Shown one piece after another: positions 54,955-64,000 of a stretch of DNA of 64,000 nucleotides. Origin of the DNA: Rhizobium sp. CSW-27 (lineage in GTDB: Bacteria; Pseudomonadota; Alphaproteobacteria; Rhizobiales; Rhizobiaceae); NCBI RefSeq assembly GCF_018760785.1, contig NZ_JAHHZO010000001.1, forward strand, positions 496,001-560,000, in the 5' to 3' direction. The position numbers were made by a program, and so were the translations under genes. Position 1 is the first letter of the stretch. Every line of letters starts with the position of its first letter. Below the pieces are notes generated by a model. The model saw only the letters and a program-made list of their open reading frames with translations, did not search any database and was not told the origin of the DNA.

Positions 54955-56052
54955 ATGTCGCATAACACCTTCGGTCACCTTTTCCGCGTTACCACCTGGG
55001 GCGAAAGCCATGGCCCGGCGCTCGGCTGCGTCGTGGACGGCTGCCCGCCCGGCATCCGCTTCACGCTGGACGAGATCCAGGCCTATATGGACAAGCGCAA
55101 GCCGGGCCAGTCGCGTTTCGTGACGCAGCGCCGCGAGGACGATATCGTCAAGGTTCTTTCCGGCGTGATGCTGTCGGAGGACGGGACGGTGATGACCACC
55201 ACCGGCACGCCGATCTCCATGCTGATCGAGAACACCGACCAGCGTTCCAAGGATTATGGCGACATTGCCCGCCGCTACCGGCCCGGCCATGCCGACTACG
55301 CCTATGACCTGAAATACGGGATCCGCGACTATCGCGGCGGCGGCCGCTCCTCGGCGCGCGAGACGGCGGCCCGCGTGGCGGCCGGCGCGCTTGCCCGCAA
55401 GGTCATCCCGGGCGTCACCATTCGCGCGGCCCTGGTGCAGATCGGCAAGCACAGGATCAACCGCGCCAACTGGAACTGGGCCGAGGTGGACAAAAACCCC
55501 TTCTTCTGCCCGGATGCCGAGATGGTGCCGGTCTGGGAAGACTATCTCGACACCATTCGCAAGGCCGGCTCCTCCATCGGCGCCGTGATCGAAGTGGTGG
55601 CGGAAAACGTGCCGGCCGGCCTCGGCGCGCCGATCTACGCCAAGCTCGACCAGGACATCGCCTCGCTGCTGATGTCGATCAACGCGGTCAAGGGCGTGGA
55701 AATCGGCGAGGGCTTTGCCGCGGCCGAACTTTCCGGCGAGGACAATGCCGACGAGATGCGGATGGGCAATGACGCTCAGCCGGTGTTTCTCTCCAACCAT
55801 GCCGGCGGCATTCTGGGCGGCATTTCCACCGGCCAGCCGATCACCGCCCGCTTTGCCGTGAAGCCGACCTCCTCGATCCTGACAGAGCGCCAGTCGATCG
55901 ACGCGGACGGCAACAATGTGGATGTGCGCACCAAGGGCCGCCACGATCCCTGCGTCGGCATCCGCGCCGCGCCGATCGGCGAGGCCATGGTGGCCTGTGC
56001 ACTCGCCGACCACTTCCTGCGCGATCGCGGCCAGACCGGCAAGACCCGCTGA
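54955..56052 (+). CDS. aroC: Chorismate synthase
   Basis: 365 residues; makes chorismate from EPSP, using reduced FMN. The conserved start [20 protein letters not shown] is present, with [22 protein letters not shown], the [29 protein letters not shown] block, and the C-terminal [20 protein letters not shown]. An ATG at 54955 fits exactly. Confidence 0.97.
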   Translation: MSHNTFGHLFRVTTWGESHGPALGCVVDGCPPGIRFTLDEIQAYMDKRKPGQSRFVTQRREDDIVKVLSGVMLSEDGTVMTTTGTPISMLIENTDQRSKDYGDIARRYRPGHADYAYDLKYGIRDYRGGGRSSARETAARVAAGALARKVIPGVTIRAALVQIGKHRINRANWNWAEVDKNPFFCPDAEMVPVWEDYLDTIRKAGSSIGAVIEVVAENVPAGLGAPIYAKLDQDIASLLMSINAVKGVEIGEGFAAAELSGEDNADEMRMGNDAQPVFLSNHAGGILGGISTGQPITARFAVKPTSSILTERQSIDADGNNVDVRTKGRHDPCVGIRAAPIGEAMVACALADHFLRDRGQTGKTR

Positions 56053-56053
56053 T

Positions 56054-56070
56054 GCCTGCCCCGGGCAGGC
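56054..56070. terminator. Hairpin between the convergent aroC and DUF5680 genes
   Basis: GCCTGCC-CCG-GGCAGGC, a compact palindrome directly after the aroC stop. It has no T run, so termination is possible but weak. Confidence 0.35.
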
Positions 56071-56100
56071 TCAGGCCAAGCCCCTGGCGGGACCACCCTT

Positions 56101-56556
56101 TCAGGGAACGATCATGCCGCCGTGGTAGTCGAGACGGTAGACCTCGCGATCGCCGCGAAAGATGCGTTCGATGCCGATGAAGCTTGCCGGATCGCCGGCG
56201 CTCTCGTCGGCATAGCGGTAGCCGGCCACCTCATGCACGAAGCCACCCAGGAAACGCCCTTGCGCATACATCCGCGGCAGGCTGGCGCGGATGACCATTC
56301 CAGCCCTTTCCCCGTCGATCTCCAAGGGATCGAGGATGCGGCCGTAATAGTTCATTGCCCAGACCGGATCGCCCTTCCTCCAGACAACCTCCTGCCCGAG
56401 AAAATCCGTGCCGCCGAAATAGCTGTCGAGGTAGGCCCATTCGTCCCGCACATGGCCGACGTCATGCGATCCCGGCCGGCACGACGGCCCCGCCGCCCGG
56501 CCGCCCACATAGGCCGCCGCCTTGGCCTCGACGATGAAGGCTGTGAGATCCTGCAT
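56101..56556 (-). CDS. DUF5680 domain protein
   Basis: A 151-residue protein with the family blocks LTAFIVEAKAAAYVGGR, GSHDVGHVRDEWAYLDSYFGG and the EVVWRKGDPVWAMNYYGRIL region. The biochemical role is unknown. The ATG at 56556 has GGAGGAGAAAC upstream. It is convergent with aroC and lies downstream of a GNAT gene. Confidence 0.82.
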   Translation of the reverse strand: MQDLTAFIVEAKAAAYVGGRAAGPSCRPGSHDVGHVRDEWAYLDSYFGGTDFLGQEVVWRKGDPVWAMNYYGRILDPLEIDGERAGMVIRASLPRMYAQGRFLGGFVHEVAGYRYADESAGDPASFIGIERIFRGDREVYRLDYHGGMIVP

Positions 56557-56666
56557 GTTTCTCCTCCCTTTGCTGAATGCTGATGCTCGGGACACGTCGC
56601 GTTGCGGCCTCCCCGGATAAGGCGATCGACGTCATTGTCAGGAACGTCGTCCCCGGCCCCCAAAAC

Positions 56667-57086
56667 CTACTTCTCGATCACCATCGACATGCCGACCGAG
56701 CGCGGTGCCGTTTCGCGAAAGCCGAACTGGGCATAGAGGCGGTTGGCCGGCACGTCGGCGATCAGGCTGACATAGGCGCTGGCCGGCGCCACCTCGCGCA
56801 GGTGATCGACAAGCGCTGCCACGATGCGCTTGCCGAGCCCGCGCCCCTGATGGGCGGGCTTGACGGCAATATCGGTGATCTGGAAGAAGCAGCCGCCATC
56901 GCCGATGATGCGCCCCATGCCGACCGTTTCGTCGCCCAGCATCACGCTGACGCCAAAGACGCTGCCCTTCAGCCCGCGCTCCGCCGCCGCCTCGGAAAAG
57001 GGCGAGAGGCCGGCGGCCTGACGCAGGCCAAGATAGGTCTCCACCGCCGGAATGCGGGCTTCGACACGATATTCGCTGCTGGACAT
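56667..57086 (-). CDS. GNAT family N-acetyltransferase
   Basis: A 139-residue GNAT protein: GMGRIIGDGGCFFQITDIAVKPAHQGRGLGKRIVAALVDHL holds the beta-4 strand and the Q-G-R-G-L-G-K acetyl-CoA loop, followed by SAYVSLIADVPANRLYAQFGF. The substrate is unknown. The ATG at 57086 has AAGGAAATCCC upstream. Confidence 0.88.
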   Translation of the reverse strand: MSSSEYRVEARIPAVETYLGLRQAAGLSPFSEAAAERGLKGSVFGVSVMLGDETVGMGRIIGDGGCFFQITDIAVKPAHQGRGLGKRIVAALVDHLREVAPASAYVSLIADVPANRLYAQFGFRETAPRSVGMSMVIEK

Positions 57087-57299
57087 GGGATTTCCTTCTG
57101 TTGTGCGGGGCCGTTTTGCCGATGATGCAACTGTCTTCAGGACATGGCGACGGCTGGGGCAGGCCTGCACCCGAGGGCGAGACGCTGCTGTCGCCTGCTT
57201 CGAGATGACATCCGACGCACGCTTCCCTCCTCGCCGCAGCCCTGTCTTGTCCGAAAAAACCGGCGCCGACCCTCTGTCTGTCTTTCGCCCTGTCTTTCG

Positions 57300-58496
57300 T
57301 CAGTCCGTCTCGCCCTGCCAGTTCGGCAGGTAGTCGATCCGCTCGACGCCGGCAAAGCGGGCGAGCCGGAGAAGTTCCGCCTCCAGCCGCTCCAGCCGGC
57401 CGGCGGAGGGACGAAGGCCTGGCTCCCACCAGAGGCGCCGGACCGCAAGCGTGCCCGCCTTTCGATCCGCCTTCATGTCGATGCGGCCGACCAGACGCTC
57501 GCCCTCAAGCAGCGGGAAGACATAATAGCCGTATTGCCGCTTCGCCTCCGGCACGAAGACCTCGATCCGGTAGGTGAAACCGAACAGGCGCTCGGCGCGG
57601 TCGCGGTCGCGCAGCAGCGGGTCGAAGGGGCTCAGCACCCGCAGCCGGGCCGGTGGTTCCGGCGGCGACAGCAGGGTCGAGATCCCCTCGACAAAGGCGA
57701 AGGACGGCCGACGGCGGCCATCCACCGTTGCAACCTCCACCTCTTCCAATTCGGCCCGATGCGCGTTCACCCAGGCCTTTGCCTCCTGCGGCGTGACGAG
57801 ATCCCAGAAGGCGGAAATCTCACCCGATGTCGCAAAGCCGAGCCGGCGCAACGCCTGCCGGCAGGCCCAGTCGACAAAGTCCGGATGGCTGACATCGGCG
57901 GCAAAATGGTCGGGCGGGATGACCCGTTCGGCCAGATCGTAGACCTTCTGGAAATTCTCCCGCCGGGCGATCGCCAGCTTGCCGGTATGCCAGAGGAATT
58001 CCAGCGCCGTCTTGGACGGATGCCAGTTCCACCAGCCGCCGGAACTGTGATCGTCCGCCTTCACCTCTCGGGCCATCACCGGGCCCTGCGTGCGGATGCG
58101 GTCATAGGTCTCGGCAAAGGCCGAATCGAAATCCCTGCCCTGCCACTTCGCCCAGTTTTCCCGGATCTTCGCCTCCCGGCGCACGAAACGGTGCTTCCAG
58201 TAGGGAAAGAAGGCGGAGGGAATGACGGAGGCGTCATGCGTCCAGTGTTCGAAAAGGCTGCGCTCCTCCTCCAGCAGTGCCGTCAGATGTTCGCGGCGAT
58301 AGGTCTGGTTGCGCGAAAACAGGATCTGATGATGGGCGCGCTCCACGATCTGGATGCTGTCGACCTGCACGAATCCGAGATCATGGATCAGGTCCAGCAG
58401 GCCGTCACGACCAAGCTGCCTGTTGGGCGGCCGGGAAAGCCCCTGCCGCTCCAGAAACATGTGCCGGGCCTGCCGGTTTTCGATCAGAATCGCCAT
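57300..58496 (-). CDS. YcaQ/AlkX-like DNA glycosylase (winged-helix domain family)
   Basis: A 398-residue protein of the HTH_42 family, in which YcaQ unhooks DNA interstrand crosslinks. The catalytic Q-x-D is visible as LGFVQVDSIQIVERAHH, followed by LFEHWTHDASVIPSAFFPYWKHR and the later LSPFDPLLRDRDRAERLFGF block, all typical. I assign it to crosslink or alkylated-base repair by family. Confidence 0.85.
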   Translation of the reverse strand: MAILIENRQARHMFLERQGLSRPPNRQLGRDGLLDLIHDLGFVQVDSIQIVERAHHQILFSRNQTYRREHLTALLEEERSLFEHWTHDASVIPSAFFPYWKHRFVRREAKIRENWAKWQGRDFDSAFAETYDRIRTQGPVMAREVKADDHSSGGWWNWHPSKTALEFLWHTGKLAIARRENFQKVYDLAERVIPPDHFAADVSHPDFVDWACRQALRRLGFATSGEISAFWDLVTPQEAKAWVNAHRAELEEVEVATVDGRRRPSFAFVEGISTLLSPPEPPARLRVLSPFDPLLRDRDRAERLFGFTYRIEVFVPEAKRQYGYYVFPLLEGERLVGRIDMKADRKAGTLAVRRLWWEPGLRPSAGRLERLEAELLRLARFAGVERIDYLPNWQGETD

Positions 58497-58567
58497 GATC
58501 CGAGGCTAGGTCATGTTCTTCTTTTGTTCAACCCGTCTTCATGCAGGGCAGCGTCTTTTCCGGCGCC

Positions 58568-59866
58568 TCACCGCAGGCCGACCACCCGCTGGTCCACGGC
58601 CGCCAGCGCCCGGTCCACATGGCCGGCAAAGACGAGGGAGGATTCGTCCGCCTCCACGGTCATCCTTGGCAGCCCGTTGAGACGCACATGCAGCGACTGG
58701 CGCAGCCCCTCCTCGATGCCGGGCTGCATCAGATCATAAAAGCGCGTGCCGGGACCGGTGACAATGACCGGCAGATCATCGTGCAGGCTCAGCACCCGTG
58801 ACAGCCCCTGCCCCAGTGCCAGCCCCGCCTGCCGGAAAGCGTGCTGGGCCATGCGGGCGCCCTGCCTGGCGGAGGCGGCGATCTTCTCGATCTCCGCCAG
58901 CGGCACGAACCTGGCCGGTATGGTGTTGGGCGGCACCTGGAAGGCGATGCGCAGGATGCCGTAGAAGCCGGCGGTCGCCTCGATGCAGCCGCGCAGGCCG
59001 CAGCGACACAACCGATCATCCACCGCATTCAGCATATGGCCGAAGTTCGGTGCGCTGACATTGAGCTCGCCCTGGCTGATGCGGGCAATGCCAAGCCCGA
59101 TGCTGTGGCCGAGCGAAAGCGCGATCAGCCCTGCCCCGCCCTCGGCTCCATTCTCCACCCCGCCCTGCATCCCGCTATGCACCCCTCTGGCGGTCGCGGG
59201 TTCGGCGAGCCGCCGCCGGGCCGCCGCATGCGCGACCAGCAGCGTCTCGTTACTGACGAACAAGGTCGCGGCGGGACAGGTTTCAAGCAGGACGGAGAAC
59301 TCCACGCAGCGCTCGCCGAAGACCGGCGACCAGACCAGCCGCCCGCCCTCCACATCGACGATGCCCTTCGACGACAGCGAAATGGCGCCGATATCGGCCG
59401 GCTGCAGCCGGGAACGCTGGATCAGCCGGCCAAGGGCCGCGCCCATGTCGCCAAGCAGGCTGTCCGGCGTGCCGGCGGCAATGTCGCGCGGCCGGCTGAA
59501 GCGGTCGATCATCGTGCCGCCGTAATCGGCGAGGCCGTAATGCAGCGCATCGGAGGAAATCTGTACCGCCACCACATGCGAGAATTGGCGGCGGCGGGCA
59601 AACAGCACGCGCGGACGCCCCCGCCCGCCGGAGCCGGACTGCTCCTGCCGCTCGATGGCGCCGGCCCGTTCCAGATCGCCGGTGACGGCCGTGACCGTGG
59701 CGGATGCCAGCCCCGTGCGCTCCGATAGCTCGGTATGCGAAAGTCCCCCCTCCTCGCGAAGGGCGGCCAGCACCACAGCCAGATTATGCCGGCGCAGCTG
59801 TTCCGTCCCCGCGCGGGCGGCGGAGGCATGGACGGCAGGCGGTGGTGAAGACGATGCGGAAGACAT
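58568..59866 (-). CDS. ROK-family transcriptional regulator (XylR/NagC type)
   Basis: 432 residues. An N-terminal winged helix (LRRHNLAVVLAALREEGGLSHTELSERTGLASATVTAVTGDLERAG) is followed by a ROK sugar-kinase-like domain with the zinc-binding Cys run CRCGLRGCIEA and the phosphate-loop-like LISLSLGHSIGLGIAR variant. A Gly-rich insertion (GMQGGVENGAEGGAG) lies around residue 240. It is divergent from xylF, with a perfect palindrome between, so it likely represses the sugar transporter; xylose as inducer is inferred from the transporter. Confidence 0.9.
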   Translation of the reverse strand: MSSASSSPPPAVHASAARAGTEQLRRHNLAVVLAALREEGGLSHTELSERTGLASATVTAVTGDLERAGAIERQEQSGSGGRGRPRVLFARRRQFSHVVAVQISSDALHYGLADYGGTMIDRFSRPRDIAAGTPDSLLGDMGAALGRLIQRSRLQPADIGAISLSSKGIVDVEGGRLVWSPVFGERCVEFSVLLETCPAATLFVSNETLLVAHAAARRRLAEPATARGVHSGMQGGVENGAEGGAGLIALSLGHSIGLGIARISQGELNVSAPNFGHMLNAVDDRLCRCGLRGCIEATAGFYGILRIAFQVPPNTIPARFVPLAEIEKIAASARQGARMAQHAFRQAGLALGQGLSRVLSLHDDLPVIVTGPGTRFYDLMQPGIEEGLRQSLHVRLNGLPRMTVEADESSLVFAGHVDRALAAVDQRVVGLR

Positions 59867-59932
59867 TGTTTCGATGGTCGTCGCTAACTCTAAAATCCCG
59901 GTGTTGACAGCATGAAAATCATCTGCCAGTTA

Positions 59933-59953
59933 TTTTCTCGACTGTCGAGAAAA
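59933..59953. promoter_or_regulatory. ROK operator in the xylF promoter region
   Basis: TTTTCTCGA-CTG-TCGAGAAAA, a perfect 9-bp inverted repeat with 3-base spacer, 67 bases from the ROK start and 101 bases before xylF. Confidence 0.75.
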
Positions 59954-60053
59954 ACAATTCTCAGTTGGGATGACGGGGGTTTCGACGGTAATCGGCGGGG
60001 GGCCGAGCGGACAAGGAGGTCTGCAGCGACCCGCATTCACTCGGGAGGTAATC

Positions 60054-61094
60054 ATGAAATCAGTTCTCAAGCTGATGGCCTGCGCGGCTGTCATCGCATC
60101 CGTTCACGCTCCGGCCTTCGCCAAGGATCTGGTCGTCGGCGTATCCTGGTCTAACTTCCAGGAAGAGCGCTGGAAGACCGACGAAGCCGCGATCAAGAAG
60201 GCGCTCGAAGCTGCCGGCGCCAAGTATATTTCCGCCGACGCCCAGACCTCTGCCGCCAAGCAGCTGACCGACATCGAAAGCCTGATCGCGCAGGGAGCCA
60301 ATGCGCTGATCGTTCTGGCGCAGGATGCCGATGCCATCGGCCCTGCCATCGAAAAGGCCTCGAACGAAGGCATTCCGGTCATCGGCTATGACCGCCTGAT
60401 CGAAAATCCGACGACCTACTACATCACCTTCGACAACAAGGAAGTCGGCCGCCTGCAGGCCAAGGAAGTGTTCAAGGTCAAGCCGACCGGCAATTACGTG
60501 TTCATCAAGGGCGGTTCCACCGACCCCAATGCCGATTTCGTCTTCTCCGGCCAGATGGAAGTGCTGAAGGACGCGATCGCCTCCGGCAAGGTGAAGAATG
60601 TCGGCGAGTCCTACACGGACGGCTGGAAGCCGGAAATCGCCCAGAAGAACATGGAGCAGTTCCTCACCAAGAACAACAACAAGGTCGATGCGGTCGTCTC
60701 TTCGAACGACGGCATGGCCGGCGGCGTGGTGGCGGCTCTCGAAGCCCAGGGCATGGCCGGCTCCGTTCCGGTCTCGGGCCAGGACGGCGACAAGGCGGCT
60801 CTGAACCGCATCGCGCTCGGCACGCAGACCGTATCGGTCTGGAAGGACAGCCGCGAACTGGGCAAGAAGGCCGGTGAAGTGGCCGTGGCGCTTGCCAAGG
60901 GCACCAAGATGACCGACCTGCCGGGCACGGTGAAGTTCAAGGGCGGCGCCAAGGGCATCGAGATGAACTCGGTCTTCCTGACGCCGATTGCCATCACCAA
61001 GGACAACCTGAACGTGGTTCTGGATGCCGGCTGGATCTCCAAGAGCGAGCTTTGCCAGGGCGTCAAGGCCGGTTCCGTCAAGGTCTGCGGCTGA
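60054..61094 (+). CDS. xylF: Sugar-binding protein of a xylose-type ABC transporter
   Basis: A 346-residue periplasmic type I binding protein. The signal peptide ends at FAKDLVVGV. Like E. coli XylF it has [70 protein letters not shown] and [13 protein letters not shown] segments ([16 protein letters not shown]). The ATG at 60054 has GGGAGGT upstream. It is the first gene of the operon; the permease follows 220 bases later, after possible attenuating hairpins. Confidence 0.85.
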   Translation: MKSVLKLMACAAVIASVHAPAFAKDLVVGVSWSNFQEERWKTDEAAIKKALEAAGAKYISADAQTSAAKQLTDIESLIAQGANALIVLAQDADAIGPAIEKASNEGIPVIGYDRLIENPTTYYITFDNKEVGRLQAKEVFKVKPTGNYVFIKGGSTDPNADFVFSGQMEVLKDAIASGKVKNVGESYTDGWKPEIAQKNMEQFLTKNNNKVDAVVSSNDGMAGGVVAALEAQGMAGSVPVSGQDGDKAALNRIALGTQTVSVWKDSRELGKKAGEVAVALAKGTKMTDLPGTVKFKGGAKGIEMNSVFLTPIAITKDNLNVVLDAGWISKSELCQGVKAGSVKVCG

Positions 61095-61161
61095 CGCATT
61101 CCCAGGCGAGCGCACGCCCGGCCGGCTCTCTCCTTCGGGAGGCAGCCATCCGGGCGGCCAC

Positions 61162-61263
61162 GTCCCGGCGTCATCGGCGGGACAGGCATCTGCCATCGCC
61201 TGATCCGAAAAGACCATAAGCGGCAACCTTTCCGACAGTTCCGGACGTCGCAGCCAGGCTGCG
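61162..61263 (+). terminator. Intercistronic stem-loops between xylF and xylH
   Basis: Two hairpins, GTCCCG / CGGGAC (61162-61167, 61178-61183) and the tight CGCAGC-CAG-GCTGCG at 61249-61263, sit in the 220-base gap. Neither has a clear T run. They may stabilise xylF mRNA or partly stop transcription so that binding protein exceeds membrane parts. Confidence 0.45.
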
Positions 61264-61314
61264 GCGTTCTTCTCTGAAGGCTGGCTGCCGCGTAACGAGG
61301 GGAGTTCAAGGCTT

Positions 61315-62640
61315 ATGACGGATCACACCATCGCGGTCCCCGCGACCCGCACCGCAACGGGTGCGCGCGCGGCGCCGGGCAATCCGCTGAAGCGCTTTTT
61401 TCAAGCCACCGAGATCGATACCCGCCTGCTCGGCATGGTGGTGGCGATGCTGGCGATCTGGATCGGTTTCCACATCATGTCCGGCGGGCTGTTCCTGACG
61501 TCGCGCAACCTGTGGAACCTGTCCGTGCAGGCGGCATCCGTCTCGGTGATGGCGACCGGCATGGTGCTGGTCATCGTGACGCGCAACATCGACCTGTCCG
61601 TCGGCTCGATCCTCGGCTTCGTCGGCATGATCATGGCCGTGACACAGACCAAATTCCTGCCGGCCTGGCTCGGCTATGACCATCCGGCCACCTGGTTCCT
61701 GGCGCTTGCCGTCGGCATCGTGCTGGGCTCGGCCATCGGCGCGCTGCAAGGCATGATCATCGCCTTTCTCAGCGTTCCCTCCTTCATCGTCACGCTCGGC
61801 GGCCTGCTCGTCTGGCGCGGCGCGGCCTGGATGGTGACGAGCGGCGCGACGGTTGCCCCGATGGACACCAATTTCCGCCTGATGGGCGGCGGCGCGGATG
61901 GCTCGATCGGCGCGACGGCCAGCTGGATCGTCGGCGTGATCGCCTGCGTCTTCATCGTGCTGTCGATCCTGCATTCACGCAAGCAGCGCAAGCGCTTCGG
62001 CTTTCCGCTGAAGCCGGTCTGGGCCGAGTTTTTCGTCGGCATCGTCAGCTGCGGCATCGTGCTCGGCGCGGTCAACGTGCTGAACAGCTATTACATGCCG
62101 GTCAACCTGGCACGCAAATATGCGGAAGAGAACGGCATAGCCTGGCCGGAGGGCGGGCTCGACATCCCGCTCGGCATCGCCATTCCGGTGCTGATCGCGC
62201 TTGGCATCGCGATCGTGATGACCTTCCTCACCAACCGCACGCGCTTCGGCCGCTATGTCTTTGCGATCGGCGGCAATCCGGAAGCGGCGGAGCTTGCCGG
62301 CATCAAGACGCGCTGGGTGACGGTGCGGCTGTTTGCCCTGATGGGCGCGCTCTGCGCCATTGCGGCGGCCATTTCCACCGCCCGCCTCAATGCCGCAACC
62401 AATGCCCAGGGCACGCTCGACGAGCTCTATACCATCGCGGCGGCCGTCATCGGCGGCACTTCGCTTGCCGGCGGTGTCGGCACCATCGCGGGCGCGGTTC
62501 TCGGCGCGCTCGTCATGCAATCGCTGAATTCCGGCATGGTGCTGCTCGGCATGGATGCGCCGCTGCAAAGCATCGTGATCGGCATGGTGCTGGTGCTGGC
62601 GGTCTGGCTCGACACCATCTATCGCGCCCGCGCTCGCTAG
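61315..62640 (+). CDS. xylH: Xylose-type ABC transporter permease
   Basis: A 441-residue inner-membrane permease with about ten helices, of the BPD_transp_2 family. Typical blocks are [28 protein letters not shown], the [28 protein letters not shown] segment, and [24 protein letters not shown], which contacts the ATPase. A region of about 90 residues between helices (62000-62200) is longer than in many homologues. It lies directly before the ATPase gene. Confidence 0.9.
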   Translation: MTDHTIAVPATRTATGARAAPGNPLKRFFQATEIDTRLLGMVVAMLAIWIGFHIMSGGLFLTSRNLWNLSVQAASVSVMATGMVLVIVTRNIDLSVGSILGFVGMIMAVTQTKFLPAWLGYDHPATWFLALAVGIVLGSAIGALQGMIIAFLSVPSFIVTLGGLLVWRGAAWMVTSGATVAPMDTNFRLMGGGADGSIGATASWIVGVIACVFIVLSILHSRKQRKRFGFPLKPVWAEFFVGIVSCGIVLGAVNVLNSYYMPVNLARKYAEENGIAWPEGGLDIPLGIAIPVLIALGIAIVMTFLTNRTRFGRYVFAIGGNPEAAELAGIKTRWVTVRLFALMGALCAIAAAISTARLNAATNAQGTLDELYTIAAAVIGGTSLAGGVGTIAGAVLGALVMQSLNSGMVLLGMDAPLQSIVIGMVLVLAVWLDTIYRARAR

Positions 62641-62654
62641 AAGGAGTAGGAAAG

Positions 62655-63440
<786 letters not shown>

Positions 63441-63451
63441 GCAGGTCCTTT

Positions 63452-63483
63452 GAATGCGGCAGCGACACCAGGCTGCCGCATTC
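63452..63483 (+). terminator. Strong stem-loop after the xyl operon
   Basis: A perfect 12-bp stem GAATGCGGCAGC / GCTGCCGCATTC with an 8-base loop, 11 bases after the ATPase stop. No T run follows, so it may terminate with Rho or protect the mRNA end. Confidence 0.6.
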
Positions 63484-63579
63484 GACAATAGTCCAATAGT
63501 CGAAGCCTCATGCAATTGACCATGCCTCCCCCGCACTCCATGATGATGGCGGGAGTTCAAGAGACTTGGGAGGGTCATC

Positions 63580-64000
63580 ATGAAGCACATCACACGCCGC
63601 GCCGTTCTTGCCAGTGCCATTGCCGCCGGGCTTTCGGCGGCAGCACCTTCGGCCAAGGCCGCTGAATTCATCAATGTCCTGACCGGCGGCACCTCCGGCG
63701 TCTATTATCCGCTCGGCGTCGCGCTGTCGGAAATCTACGGCCAGAACATCAAGGATGCCCGCACGCAGGTGCAGGCGACCAAGGCCTCCGTCGAGAACCT
63801 CAACCTGCTGCAGGCTGGCCGCGGCGAAATCGGCTTTGCGCTCGGCGATTCCGTCAAGATGGCCTGGGACGGCAACAAGGAGGCCGGTTTTCCGGGCAAG
63901 CTCGACAAGCTGCGCGGCATTGCCGGCATTTATTCCAACTATGTGCAGATCGTCGCCTCGAAGGACTCCGGCGTGACCTCGCTTGCCGATCTGAAGGGCA
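63580..64000 (+). CDS. TAXI-family TRAP transporter solute-binding protein, 3' end cut
   Basis: 140 codons to the window edge. The signal peptide MKHITRRAVLASAIAAGLSA (twin Arg, then a hydrophobic core) is cut near AKAAEF. The TAXI family core follows: INVLTGGTSGVYYPLGVALS, then TKASVENLNLLQAGRGEIGFALGDSV and LRGIAGIYSNYVQIV. It should deliver an organic acid to a TRAP membrane pair encoded beyond the window. GGGAGGG precedes the ATG. Confidence 0.9.
   Translation, partial: MKHITRRAVLASAIAAGLSAAAPSAKAAEFINVLTGGTSGVYYPLGVALSEIYGQNIKDARTQVQATKASVENLNLLQAGRGEIGFALGDSVKMAWDGNKEAGFPGKLDKLRGIAGIYSNYVQIVASKDSGVTSLADLKG

Overview
The window is a piece of an alphaproteobacterial chromosome, most likely from the Rhizobiaceae (Rhizobium/Agrobacterium/Shinella-like). 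Support comes from the high GC, a ccrM-type GANTC methyltransferase, an aa3 oxidase cluster (ctaC-ctaD-ctaB-small TM gene-ctaG-ctaE-DUF983-surf1), an ialB-family gene, an RT0821-type lipoprotein beside pdxH/dnaJ/fabI, a TTAA-N7-TTAA CtrA box, and a RIME-like palindromic repeat. Gene density is high and most genes are core housekeeping. I see no rRNA, tRNA, CRISPR array, insertion sequence or prophage.

Layout. 1-2.5 kb: mutY (cut by the window edge), GNAT, HAD and monooxygenase genes, ending at hairpin terminators. 2.5-3.1 kb: a gene-free stretch with a folded, possibly RNA-coding segment. 3.1-8.9 kb: ccrM, an MntA/HepT-like toxin-antitoxin pair, a NIPSNAP/monooxygenase operon divergent from an ArsR repressor with a clear operator, a HAD phosphatase, an AraC regulator and a cupin. 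9-12.5 kb: a repeat-rich autotransporter under a CtrA box, and a lipoprotein. 12.7-19 kb: thrC, an M16 peptidase, an acetyltransferase and an EAL-domain receptor. 19-25 kb: a metallopeptidase, CsbD, YqgE/AlgH, a DsbD-domain protein, a peroxiredoxin and a chemoreceptor. 25.3-28.1 kb: a Zur-box-controlled zinc ABC transporter with a 40-residue membrane peptide at its head. 28.3-32.3 kb: rnhA-thrB and ispH, separated by an inserted parDE module with its own operator.

32.4-39 kb: the cytochrome aa3 oxidase structural and assembly genes, all on the minus strand. 39.3 kb: ialB family. 39.9-41.3 kb: an AT-rich island with a putative peptidoglycan peptidase (PG-binding plus M15-like) overlapping a small secreted-protein gene that looks frameshifted. 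This is the best candidate for something undescribed: an orphan cell-wall toxin with its immunity protein. 41.4-48 kb: tldD, a GrpB-VOC fusion, HAD, MazG-like, TauE, polysaccharide deacetylase, pdxH and a lipoprotein. 48.3-51.1 kb: dnaJ-like, fabI, histidine phosphatase. 51.1-58.5 kb: DUF1344, a GGDEF-EAL receptor, aroC, DUF5680, GNAT and a YcaQ-like glycosylase. 58.6-63.4 kb: a ROK repressor divergent from a xylose-type ABC transporter (xylF-xylH-xylG) with a perfect palindromic operator between them. The window ends inside a TAXI-type TRAP binding protein.

Functional themes are threonine synthesis (thrB, thrC), respiration (cta cluster), c-di-GMP signalling (two receptors), metal and sugar import, and three small toxin-type modules placed among housekeeping genes.
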